Of a DNA stretch of 64,000 bases, positions 37,777-49,826 are shown one piece after another. Source of the DNA: Lingula anatina (lineage: Eukaryota; Brachiopoda; Lingulata; Lingulida; Lingulidae); the NCBI RefSeq assembly GCF_001039355.2, contig NW_019773659.1, forward strand, positions 83,922 to 147,921. The letters run 5' to 3'. Position numbers and translations under genes: made by a program. The notes beneath the pieces are model-generated. The model was not told the DNA's origin. It searched no databases and was given only the letters and a program-made list of their open reading frames with translations. Each line of letters opens with the position of its first letter. Positions within the stretch are counted from its first letter, which is position 1.

Positions 37777-38235
37777 ATGCAGGTGGTTGTGAAACTCGCA
37801 ACCGAGAAAAAGCACCCCTCGACTACAAATGCGACTTCTGCTAATGTAACAACTATTCACTTTTCAAATGTCCTTCACCCTTAAATGGGAAATCAATAGC
37901 TATCGCTAGTGCAGCACTAAACAAGAAAAGATGGTGTCATATTTGCCTAACTGATTGACAAAAGTAAATAAAAGATAAAATTATGTAAATCAAGAACAAG
38001 TTAATTTAAACAGGGAATGTAATATGGAAAATAAAACCAAGCACACGCACAAACGACCAGGAACGCAGCAAGTCCGCCCCGTAATAGGCTATGTACAGAT
38101 AGAGCGAACATAATTAAGCAATCAGTCAGATTTGTATTTGTAAACTTGTTCCACTGTAAATTTTAATCAGTACCTGCTGCAGGGTTGGAAAGCACAATTC
38201 CACTATCCTCTTCGTTGTATTAATCATGAGAAACA

Positions 38236-38289
<54 letters not shown>

Positions 38290-40707
38290 GCATTGTTACA
38301 CCTGTTTTTCCCCCGAGGTAGTCGGCCTAAATAGGAGAAAAGGTTTTTTTGTTTGTTGATTTTAATTTAAAAAAAAAAAAAAAAACATTTTATTTGTCTA
38401 TATGCCAATGGTCTCGTTCCACCAAAATATATACATGTACATGTTGCACCCAAAATAAGTTCCTCTGAATCTCGGATGTGTATTCTAGGCCTACTGTTGA
38501 CTTCCAAATAAATGAAATTTCGTTCAACATTAATTTGAAAGGGGACACCAAAGTAATTATCTGAACTTCAAAGCAAAAAAAAAACGGAGAGATATGATGG
38601 CTTAGAAGTTAGAATGTATATAATTTCGATGCCATTGTACGTGGTAGCGGCTTTTTGCACGCTGGCGAGCGTAACATTGAAATTATTATCATGCCAGCAC
38701 TGGTATTTTTAAATTCATTTACATTGTTTGGAAATAAAAATTTACTGAACAAACTCATAACTCTTTTCATTCTTGTTAATCACCAGACGTAGGCCCTATT
38801 CATTGTGAGAGACGCACATGTACCAGTACATGTACCTCTTTTGGTATGCTCCTGGCATGTCCAAAGCTGCAGATCATATGACAAGAGACGACCTCATTAA
38901 CTTCATACTAGACTTCAATTTTCAAATATCGGGGCCTAACAAAGCACGCTTGAAGGCTGCCGTTACCGGTACACCTAAACTCAAAATCTGACACAGACTT
39001 GTTATGAACGTCGCCATTACGTGTACGTCTACTAGTACTTCAGACACTGCAGAGTGACGCAGTTAAAGTTATATTTGCATGGACATGTTACATAACTCAC
39101 CATACGTCAGATACACATTATATAACGACTTTTATGAAACATTCACGAAGAAGAAGCCGTTATATGCATCAGCAATACATTTACCATGACATACATGTAT
39201 GATACGATATGGTTATAAATCAAAACTATTTATTTTTTCGATATTAAAACCTTATTGAAAGGAATAAAAATAACTCATACGGGCGATACGGCATACTGTA
39301 TTCTTTGTTTATGACTCTTTTCAAGGAACCTGATAAATACATTAATCTAAATATAGGGTTAATCGTGCTTAAAATTAATATTTGACGACGCAGGACTGGT
39401 CTTATACGTATACGTAAAGGTGAACTAAAAGGCATACTGGTACTATGGTATATATACGCGGTAGGAAAATCACATTTTATCTACCAATCTACTTATCTAT
39501 CCCTTTTCAATTCTCAAAAAACGACAAAGCCCTCAAATAAAAGCACCTGATGTCGATATTTCCCCTGAAAAGTCAGGACGATATGGGAGGTGTTTAAGCG
39601 AATCTTGATTTTTTCATAGCTACCCGGTAGGTAGCTGGATTGGAATTGGCAAGAATAAACAAAGAATCCAAGTGCAGGGTCAGGTGGCGCAATGAGTCGC
39701 GAGAAGGAGAAAAGTGTTTTTCTTTTAATGAAAATTGAATACGGAGTGAATATCCCGTAAAATTTTATTTAGATTAATTTATTTTTAAAGTATTTTATTT
39801 TATTTAAATGCATTGATATATGCAATTTCGAGTTGTATGACGCGTGGAAATGAAAGTGAACATCCTAAATGGTGGAATTGAAGCGTTAAAGTTATCTTTG
39901 AGGCTTTTGTCAACAAACAGACATGCGTGTCCCGGTATTTACGCCACCCTTAATTTAAAAATAATTTGGTCTAAATATGAAATAAAGATAAGAGGTATTA
40001 CTAAGAGAACAGTTTCGTTAGTGAAAGTGGCTGGCAGATGCACAAATATTTGAGGGAATGTCCTCCCATTTCTTTCAGCTTTTGCTAATAATAAAATTTA
40101 CATCATCAAGTGCAAATATTACTTTGGACGTAAAATTAAACAAATTGAAAAATAGGCGTACTGTGCGATATTTTAAAAACCAAAGATATGCTATGTAAAT
40201 TTTAAACAGATTTATTTCATAAATGGGTTGATAGAAACTCTATTTCACAGTAGGTCTAAAATCAAGGCTAATAGACATAATTGCAAACAAATTACCTCAC
40301 TACAAAGTAAATAAATAGACTGCTACCAAAACTTTCATCTATATAGAATTGCTGCATGTCAACATAGAGAATCAAATTAGTGAACACTAGTTGCGACAGA
40401 TAAGGTATGCTTTGCGTCATTCTAGGACATGGCATTCCATTGCTACCCGCATGGAGAACCGATTGCGAGCAACATCCGAGCGCGTTACATATACTTAAGG
40501 CAGTTTCCGCCATCACACCCGCCTTGGAGACCGGCATTTTTCACAAGCGCTTTCACTGAGTATTAAATCATGAAACAGAGGCAGACAGCACACTATATGT
40601 TGCCCAAAGAAAACATCAACTAAATCCAGCGATTGCAAAGACCGATATTACTTGCTGAGGGGAACCATTGGAGGCGTGGGCAACTCTCTGAAACAACCGG
40701 CTTTCAG
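37777..40707. other. Region between divergent NitFhit and TMEM26 starts
   Basis: About 2.9 kb. Contains an (AAT)n run (38236-38288). No supported gene. Promoters of both neighbours should lie near its two ends. Confidence 0.4.
38236..38288. repeat. (AAT)n microsatellite
   Basis: About 17 AAT units. A second one lies at 41069-41112 in TMEM26 intron 1. Confidence 0.95.
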
Positions 40708-41066
40708 ATGGGGAACTTTGCAGCGTTCGTAGCCGTGGCTACAAGACTGATATTTGCTTGCCATTCCCTTGTTGCCATATGGAGAGTTACCCAAATCCGA
40801 CCAGAAGGAGACTACTGGTGGCTTCTGGCAAGTTCTCTGGGTCTGCTTCTTTTAGAAACGCTCATCATTGTGGCCAAGAAGAAAGGGGAGGAATGGAAAG
40901 GGTAGGGAGCATATCATATATGTAGCTTGAGGATTTAATTAATTGAGTTGTAAAAGCAAGTATCATATAATTCTATTTGTGGTAGGCCCTATATATTTAG
41001 AAACTTATTCGGAAGAGATAAATGTCCGTATATGCATGCACATGTATATGTAGTGCTAGTTGAACT

Positions 41067-41112
<46 letters not shown>

Positions 41113-43258
41113 GTTGATGTTGTTGTCGTTTAATTTAAATGGTTGGTAGGCTTTGCTATATCACATTAATATTAATACTAAATGTTGAAAAAAAACTCAG
41201 ATTAATTCTTTATAATCTACACGTATATTCAATCAAATAATGTTTATCTTTTATTCGTAATTCCAAAGACTACATTTCTGTTGACGCTAAATTACAGGAA
41301 TACCTGAACAATTCCACAGATATAGGTCAATTAAACCCTTATTTCCCCCTGAATCAACACTTTTATAATCGTCTTCCTTCTCATTTAGGTATTATCCTTT
41401 ATGACACTGTAGTTGACAGAGTACTAGATATGTATGCTGTATGATAATAAAATACGGTCATTGTATTGTATATCATTATATTATTAATGGTAATTGCAGA
41501 TTTCTCGACTGAATGCTCTCGCACAAAACACAATTATTTCAACCTCGCGTGAAAAATAAAATAATCATATCAGCTTGAAAATTAGTTTGGTGCATTTGCA
41601 GTAGAGACTTAATTTTCCCAATAGCAATTAAGTAAATAATAAATATTAAGGATAAACGAATGAATGATTTAACAAAGTGTGTGTCTGTGCGTCTATGTTT
41701 GCACCCGCACGCGAGTTGAAGAGAAAACCAAAGAGAGAGAGTATGTGTGTTCAGCACCCTCATTATTAAAAACAGTTCGACGCCTAGGAATATTTCCTTT
41801 CATTAGTAAGTACAGTGTAGAAGCAAATGTTATAAACCAAAATTATTAATACCCGGAACGAACCCTCAATACAACTCCTCAGATGATTGCACGGCTTCAA
41901 ACTTCAGCGGGTCATGTGCTTCTCTCGGTGCAGTTCTATCTAAGTGACAAAACAGATGTACAGTATCGTAAAGTGATTAGTAATCATTGATTTTTAAAAT
42001 GCTGATTTCACACTGCGAAGCAGATAGAGCAAATGCCACGAACTCGGAGACAATTCACATAACCAATTATATTGACACTTAATTTGTCAAAGCTGTATAG
42101 GGGATTGATTAAAGTCGTCTAACATGCAGGTTAGGCGATGAAATAAATATCACACCTGCCTGATACAGTAAAAGTGACATCGGTATTCACAAGACTTAAG
42201 TCGAATCTAGGGGAGGGTACATTAGTTTACGTGCCCCACCCACCAATTTTGGAAGAATCCCTTTCCCCTAAAACTATGCAAAATGAGACGGGTTTTTTCA
42301 TCCATGTGCAGTACATTTTATAGTAAAATTACCCGCCGTCGAAGAAAAAAGAGGTAGCATGATACGATTTACCGGTTCGTCAAATACCTGTATAGAAACT
42401 CTGTAAATGGCAGCATCAATTCTGTGTAGAGGCATATCTTAACTCTAAGATATACCATCCGCTGTAAATTGGTTACCTAACGGCAGAAGTGAACCCATTT
42501 AATAATAAATAAACAAAGGTGAGCATAACCTAAATATTGTTGGGCATAGATGGAAGTTTGTACTCGGTTTGGCGCAAACAATACTTGACGGGCGTTTATG
42601 ATAAAATAGATATTCTCAAATAGCACACGAAATATTTTGATGAGAATTACAATTGTGTTTTGTCCGCCCAGTCACATAAAAGCTTTTGTGCGGAATTTGA
42701 CAGCAGTCATAAAAAAAATTACACGCATCCAGGAACTGACAGGCCGATATAAAAATGACTTGAAAATGATTTAAGAGAAAATCGAGTGATGCCGTTTTCT
42801 AATAGCTGTTTCCGCTCCTAAATGCTTCAAAATTGATGTAATAACTGTAAGCTGTCATTGTGAAGTAAAGGACAAACACCATTGCTATATTACCTATATT
42901 ACTGCCGGGTGCTCGTCATTGTAATTGTTTTCTGTGGATGGCGACGACCGAGTGGAGTTTGCTTAATTATTTGCGCGCACTTCAGTTGACAAGGGAAGAT
43001 TTGTAGCGTCAAGGTAGAACCGCCTGAGAGTTCTGTGTTCATAGTTTAAAGGATTGGATTAGTTCTACAAATGGGTTTAATTGTCTCGCGGATATTATTG
43101 ATTGTATCAATTTATCTCTGTTTTTGTTAAAGGGTTAAACGGAGGTTTTAACCGTAAAAGATTACATAGAATACCAGGATCACGTAGAATGGACTGGTAC
43201 ACGGGGTGGAAGAATTCTAATGTCATTTCCCCGGCATGGCTTACCCTCAGGCTTATGT

Positions 43259-43297
<39 letters not shown>

Positions 43298-45305
43298 AAA
43301 GAGAGAGAGAGAGAAAGGGATCGTAATCGTGTTTCATTCTTAAATATTTACTTTCATTACCAAAAGTGAGCTTTTTACATGTTTAATCTTAGAATACCGG
43401 TAGATTGAGCCATTTCAGAGGTCCCCTTCCTCCTTACCCCTTCCCCCCAAATGAGGAATCCATCAATGTTCTTATTTATTTCACGAATAAGTGATGCGAT
43501 ATTATATCTTTTCAGGTACTGCCCTTCTTTTTTATTCTACCTGATGAGCGTGGTACCCGCTATATGGTTTATAGAGCTTGACAAAATTGAGCGTATTCGG
43601 ACCAATACAACTACCACCAATGAGTCCACGGAATGGTCCATGCAGTTTGGAATAGGGGTAAGAACACTTTGCACTTAAAGGCGTATAGGAGGCAAATTAT
43701 TGGGGCGAAATATTTGAAAGAAATAATCCACGAAGCGCCACCCCCTCATCACCCAATTTAATTTTTGAAAAGCAATTTTTGGATTTCTGTGGCCCTGTCA
43801 GTAATTTATAAGGGCCTTTCGTCACTAGAACTTCTAGGTCTACACATAAATAGCAAATTATGTTGAAATGTTTTATACATCGCGTTTAAAAGTCTTGCGC
43901 TGTTATTTTAATAAAAATTAAAATCCCAAAACTCACTTTGTTTGCATAGGACAAAATCGCTGCGTATGCCTTTAATCAGGTGATCAAATATTGAATTGTA
44001 CTGGTACCAGCCATCTTCGTCGTGCTCTGTGACATGACAATTATGAATTTGTTATTAGCTGAAATGTAGCCTACATATACAAAGGATGTGGATGCATAAA
44101 ACGCTTTCAATGGTGTCTTAAGAACACAATGTGTAAATTGCGCTTTGACGTTTTTGCCATGTCTGAATTCACTTCCGCTTCAAGGATGAAGGGGGGGGGG
44201 GGCGACGAAGCAAATTGGCGACTACATGGACGCCCACACGTTAGGACACAGTACATTTATCTTAAGGATTATATAATAACTATTTCTTCTTACAAAATAC
44301 AAGTTTCTTTCTGATAGCTTGTAATAAAAGGTACTTTTACACGCCCTAAGGAAAGAAAAGTGCTCTCAAAAGTGTTTTGTTTGCAGTAGGCCTATATTTG
44401 CTGTATAAGAATTTTTTTAAAAATGCATCATCTGCCAATTTTTTTCTTAAATGTGGAAATGAATAGGCCTATAATGCCGATTTAAAATATTTTTGTTCTT
44501 TTTTCTTTTACTGAAGATTCCAGATGAAGTGACATTTTCCCTCAACTTCACCGCCGGAGAGTGGGCGCTGTACATTGAGCAGTCTCTGTTGGTCGTCTTA
44601 ATCCTTGGGCGGTGGCTGCTACCGAAGGGAGAGCTAACACGCGACGAACTTTCGCATCTCCTACTGGTATACCTTGGTCTTGCGTCTGACATCATTGACT
44701 TTTTTGGCATAATTGGATTTTTCATCGACAAAAATAAGCTGCCAGACATGGAGTTTATTCTGAGCATATTGGCTGCCTGGTCTTGGAGCCTTCTCCAGTT
44801 CACGTTTGTTCTGACCGGCAGACGTAAACGAATGCCCAAAATGGCGACAGTGACGCCAGCGACATCTCTCAGTCACTGCAGCAGCAGCAAAACGGGACTG
44901 CCCAATGAAAACAGACAAATGGATACGTTCATCGAGTCACTAGATGGCGATGGCATCTCCAATATATCAACAGGGACCGTTTCCAAGGAGGACGTCAGGA
45001 CTGAGATTTCTGGGAGCCCATCTGCGGGGTCGTCTTCCAGGAATGGAACCGACGATATTACAGACGACAATGGCGGCGGCAATGAAGTGGTTTGCCTCTA
45101 CAGATGTTGCGAGTCCGAGATCACCGGCATCCTGGTGATAGTCTTCATGCAAGATCTTCCGTTTTTCGTGATTCGTGTTGTGGCTATTGCTTACTACGGA
45201 CTCTCCAGCTACACCATGCTGTTTTTTGTTTGCAAAAACGCCATTGTGTTGTGCCTGCAGGTTTATCGCCTGATTGCCTTAAGAACGGAAAACGCTGCAG
45301 ATTGA
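40708..45305 (+). CDS. TMEM26: Transmembrane protein 26
   Basis: Three coding exons, 40708-40901, 43516-43657 and 44517-45305, join in phase to 374 residues (human protein 368). About eight hydrophobic segments are visible, near residues 5-25, 37-55, 66-85, 131-149, 159-182, 193-211, 315-340 and 344-366. Family landmarks are ATRLIFACHSLVAIWRVT, YWWLLASSL, LLVVLILGRWLLP, LTRDELSHLLLVYLG and VFMQDLPFFVIR. A soluble loop at about 214-304, Ser/Thr/Asp-rich after R-R-K-R, is much longer than in the human protein. The biochemical function of TMEM26 is not established; in mammals it is used as a beige-fat marker. Asn residues in NTTTTNES are possible glycosylation sites. An upstream in-frame extension exists only from a non-ATG codon. 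Confidence 0.9.
41069..41112. repeat. (AAT)n microsatellite in TMEM26 intron 1
   Basis: About 14 AAT units. Confidence 0.95.
43262..43316. repeat. Compound (CA)n(GA)n microsatellite in TMEM26 intron 1
   Basis: CA run of about 32 bases followed by GA units with one interruption. Confidence 0.95.
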
Positions 45306-45452
45306 ACTTTAAAACTACAAAGCTTCTATCAGACAAACTGAAACTGTTTTGAGTTCAAAAGCCACAGTCAGTAGACAACCGGTTTAATTAACTGGGAAAA
45401 AAATGAAAAAAGACTTATTGGGTAGATTAAAAAAAAATTCAACCTCAGTGTT

Positions 45453-45458
45453 AATAAA
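45453..45458 (+). promoter_or_regulatory. Poly(A) signal of TMEM26
   Basis: AATAAA about 150 bases after the stop codon, followed by an A-rich stretch. Confidence 0.5.
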
Positions 45459-46675
45459 AAAAAACAAAAACTTTTTACAATTTGGTGCTTGGGCCTAGTT
45501 CCTTCGCGTGATTGTTTGCCAAGAATGCCGAATATGCATTTAAAGATTGTTGTACATGGAAAATCTCGTTTAGTTGTTCCAACATAGATTCATGTGGCCT
45601 GTTGAATTTCTTTACCACTTTGTGTAATCAAGATGGCCTAAGCGCCCAAAGTTTTTCAAGGCGGAGATTAGGCCTACGTAACTTCAAAACTGACATCGAG
45701 ACAAAACAGAAAGATTTCAAATATTTCAGAAACCACCAGTTTATTATTTGCTTCAAAGTGATAGCATGCTAGTAGGCCTATCGTACCAAATACGAGCGCT
45801 CCCATACACGACTAGTACCATTTTCATTACTAGGATATCCTTTGATAAACATTATGAAGAGAAATTAACATATAATCTTACATGTAAACACAAATATAGC
45901 TCAAGGCGGTAAATAGGCCCTATTATTAATTTCGTTTTACAGAAGTTTTGCAATATATTCCTGTGCCTATATTTCGGTCAGAAGCAGCACTATAATCAGA
46001 TAATCAACTTTATTATAGGCCTACTGCAGCCACCCCCACCTCCCCCCCCCCTTTTTATTTTTGATCGGTCGCAGCATGCATGTGGTAGGCTTACATATGT
46101 GGCGTCAATAAATAAATATGAAGCATTGGGCATCTCATCCGTTTATTTCAATATGCTGAAATGTCAATGAAATATACTGAAATGTCCACTCAATTTATTC
46201 TGAATGTACTGATACGTATCCATTTTCTCGCACGAAAATAAACATAAACAAAAATGTTTAGGTTTTAAGACTAATATGTTTCATTTAATCAATTAAACAA
46301 CCATACACTAACAAAAATAATGACGGGGTAATATCCATCCGTACACACTGCCTTAGTTATGTACATCCGGTGAAAGTAAAAAAAAAGGTATACCAGTGTA
46401 TAACCTAAAGTGTAAAACCTAAAGAATCAAATTATGGAACCCCCTGTGAAAGTACATAAGTTAGAGAATGCAATGTACGTACGGTACGCTTGTCCGTCAC
46501 GACGTCACATATACGGATATGTTCAAGCTTAACATTAAAGAATAATACTACTACTTTATATCTCAAGAATAACAACAAAAGTGCCAATTATAGTCATGTG
46601 ACTACATCAACAAAAATTTCATTCTTTCTTAGGTAATCATAAAGCATTTTTGTTACGTTTATAATCTTTTAATAA
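45459..46675. other. Spacer between convergent TMEM26 and the unknown gene
   Basis: 1.2 kb AT-rich region with several taggccta-type motifs and a C-rich run near 46040. A short ORF (45512-45772) has no recognisable features. No gene called. Confidence 0.4.
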
Positions 46676-49600
46676 TTAGCGTCTTTTGCGACCCCATCGG
46701 TAGCGGAACCGCATTCTTTTCATGCTATTGCTAATGCTTTTGAAAATATTGGAGATCGCTGACTTTGACAACGACGGGATTTTGGTCGTAGGTTTAGTTG
46801 TTGTTGTAGTTGGAGTTGGAGTAGTCGTTGAGTTCGGGCAGACGACCGTCCGCTGTCTGTAAGGAGCAAGGTCAACTCCGTCATACGTGGCCTGATTTGG
46901 AAGGGCATCATTGGCTATTACCGATATGACGTCATTTCGGGTGCAGGGCCCACCGCCACAGGCATTGGCCGGAAAGTCTCCTTTGTTGATTCGGGTGTTG
47001 ATCAAAGAAAGGATGTTATTGATAGGACTTCCGAAGCTGGACCCAGTGTCAATGAATGAGGTCACTTTAGGATCAAGTGATTTCACCTGGTTACTGGCCA
47101 TCCAGGCGTCTAATTCTTGTTGGCTTCCTATGCTCCCCGAGCGGATGCATTTCAAAGGGTACCCGGTGTACTCCCCCGTCTCAGGGAAAGCTCTTGCGAT
47201 GAGACGAAGCAGATCGTATATGCTTTCAAAGGGTCTTGCAAGGGCCGCTGCATTCTGCATCATTCTGGTGATGGACAGTTTGCTGGCCACCCAGGTCATA
47301 ATTTGAGCCACCATCTCGGACTGGCGATACAGCTGGACAAGGGTGAATTTGGATTTGGTGAGAACGTTCAGGAAGGCCGCCTCGGCTTCCAAAATGGTTC
47401 TGTTGGTAATGGTGGCGTTTGGCCAAGCTGCTACGTAATTCTTGATAGCATTCAACCTGGCGGCTTCTCGTAGGAATACGCAGAGAGTATCCTTACAGTT
47501 GGGGTCGGCGGCAACACCGGTGGAGTCCTCGCTGGTATCGAACATGCTGACAACACCGTAGAAGTTGTTCTTGAGCCTGCCGAAGAATTCTCTTTCGTAG
47601 TTGGTAAGGTTTTTTAATTCTTCCAATTTCAAGTCGACGCCGGACTCCGCTTCCGTGAGACGATTGTTGATTTCTTTAATCTTGTCGTTGACGCTGATGG
47701 TACTGGACACGGCCATGTAAATGCACAGTCCAACATTTATCACAGATCCTATGGTACCAACGTTCAAGACAGAACCTACTTTAATCTGCAAATGAAAGCG
47801 CAAAATGGTTTATATTTAGAAACCAGTGCTACATGTGCAATACGTCAGATTCTTTTATGTCGCCTATGCTACTTTTCAATAAAAGAGCGCCGTTAATATA
47901 TACAGATGTTTAATTTTTTCACACCNAATCTGCAAATGAAAGCGCAAAATGGTTTATATTTAGAAACCAGTGCTACATGTGCAATACGTCGGATTCTTTT
48001 ATGTCGCCTATACTACTTTTCAATAAAAGAGCGCCGTTAATATATACAGATGTTTAATTTTTTTCACACCAAAAATTCGCCAAGTTTAAGCAAACACGAT
48101 CAGACAGGCAATTTGTATGAAGTATAGTGGGCAAAAAAGGTAGATTCATACATTAGACGAAAGAGGTCATACAAAAGAATGAACGCAAAATACATTATAG
48201 GCGTGCATTCTCCCTAACTGCAGACATACCTTTCTTCCTCTGAAATTGAACAAGTTCTTGTTGGAAAACGATCTCCATCCGCTCTTCATTTTCTGCCAGC
48301 TTCCCCATTTCACCTTCTTGGCCGGGGCGTCGAAGTCAAAGTTCTTGAGGCCGTCAACGTTAGTGTTTGCGGATTTAACTTTTTTGACATAATCGTCAAA
48401 ATCAGCGTCAGGCAAGCCCTTGGATTTGTCGAGGAAGTTGCCTGAAGTGGAGAATTCAAATTAACCCCGGTTCGATACAGTACTATTCCATCTGCTTCAT
48501 TGTACTAACTAACAATATGCAAATTCGATAGCTACTTATGTATATGTATATTTTGTACACATCCTGAATTAAAAAAGAAATTAACTGCAGATGGTGCACC
48601 TGTATATATGCGTTATTTATTTTCTTATGGACACAAAATGTTAAATAACAACTAGGGATGATTTAATATTAATATCATGTATAGATCAGACCATGCTGCA
48701 AGGTAAAAAGTAAGGCTCACCTATTTTCCCCGTTTTTTCAAGATCTGCAAGGAGCGCTGGGTTGGCGGCTTTAAGTTTGTTGTACGCGCTCACTGCCTTT
48801 ACGTCACTTGGATCAAATGGAGAAACGACCTGCCGCATCCACTTCGGAAGGCTTGCGTCGGTGGCGGCGCTTGCTCCGTACAAAGCTTTTGGCTGTTTAG
48901 TTTTTGCGTTGTTGACGAATTCGGTGAATTTTGCAGAATCCAGTCCATCTGTAGATCTGAGAAATGCGGAAGTATAACCAGTTTTCTTCAAAGTCTTAAG
49001 ATAGTCCGGATCAAGGGCCTGCAGCTTAACGACTCGTTGGGCTTGTTTGAAGTCTATAGAATTTAAGAAACTGTTGGTTGCTGCTCTTTGGCCCGATGGC
49101 ATCATGAACTTCCAGAATTTTCCCACCTTTCCGTTACTGTCCAGTTTCGCATAGACTTTCAGCTTCCCAAGTTTTTGGGGGTTTTCCTGAACAATGAACA
49201 TCTTCCCCTGCGGATTAGTCGCAAGCTGGTATGAGCCTTTTTTCCCGAATAATTCAACAACCTGATAGTTCTGCGATCGGGTCAACAGCGCCGTTCTTGC
49301 CGAGGTCGTGATCAATCCGGTGTGCATGGCAAGCAGTGGAATTGCAGTTGCCATGGCAAAATACATATAATCTTTCTTCTGCATCATATCGAGCTGTCCC
49401 CTCACGCCCTCCAACACCCCTTTCATTCCGTTCAGGTACTGCGTCACATTCATGCGGAATCGAACTTGTTGCTCGATTAGATTGTTGTTGTCATCGGGCA
49501 CATAGGCTTCGGACTGTTCCTGCACCACCTCTAGTGCTTTAAGATTCTCCATTAAACGGATATTTGAGCTGGCTACGAGTTCAAGTTCTTTCCCTATCAT

Positions 49601-49763
49601 ATACAGGCTTGTGATAGCTTTGTCATTGGTCCGGTTGAGGACGCTCCAGTGGGCCTCTTCGTCGAGAGTTTGGTTGACTTTTCTCTTAATCCGGTCTCTC
49701 TTTTTGTCGAGGTCTTTAATCCTGAATATCAAAGGTGATGTTTTTAGAGCATTAAAACAACGC

Positions 49764-49826
<63 letters not shown>

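Noticed and set aside
40292-40537. 81-codon ORF on the minus strand upstream of TMEM26
   Set aside because: Cys-rich and possibly expressed from a bidirectional promoter, but no domain, homologue or splice evidence could be recognised.
41200-41440. Reading with N-R-L-P-S-H-L-G that resembles an element tail, in TMEM26 intron 1
   Set aside because: Only about 30 codons stay open and no motif can be named; too weak to call a mobile element.
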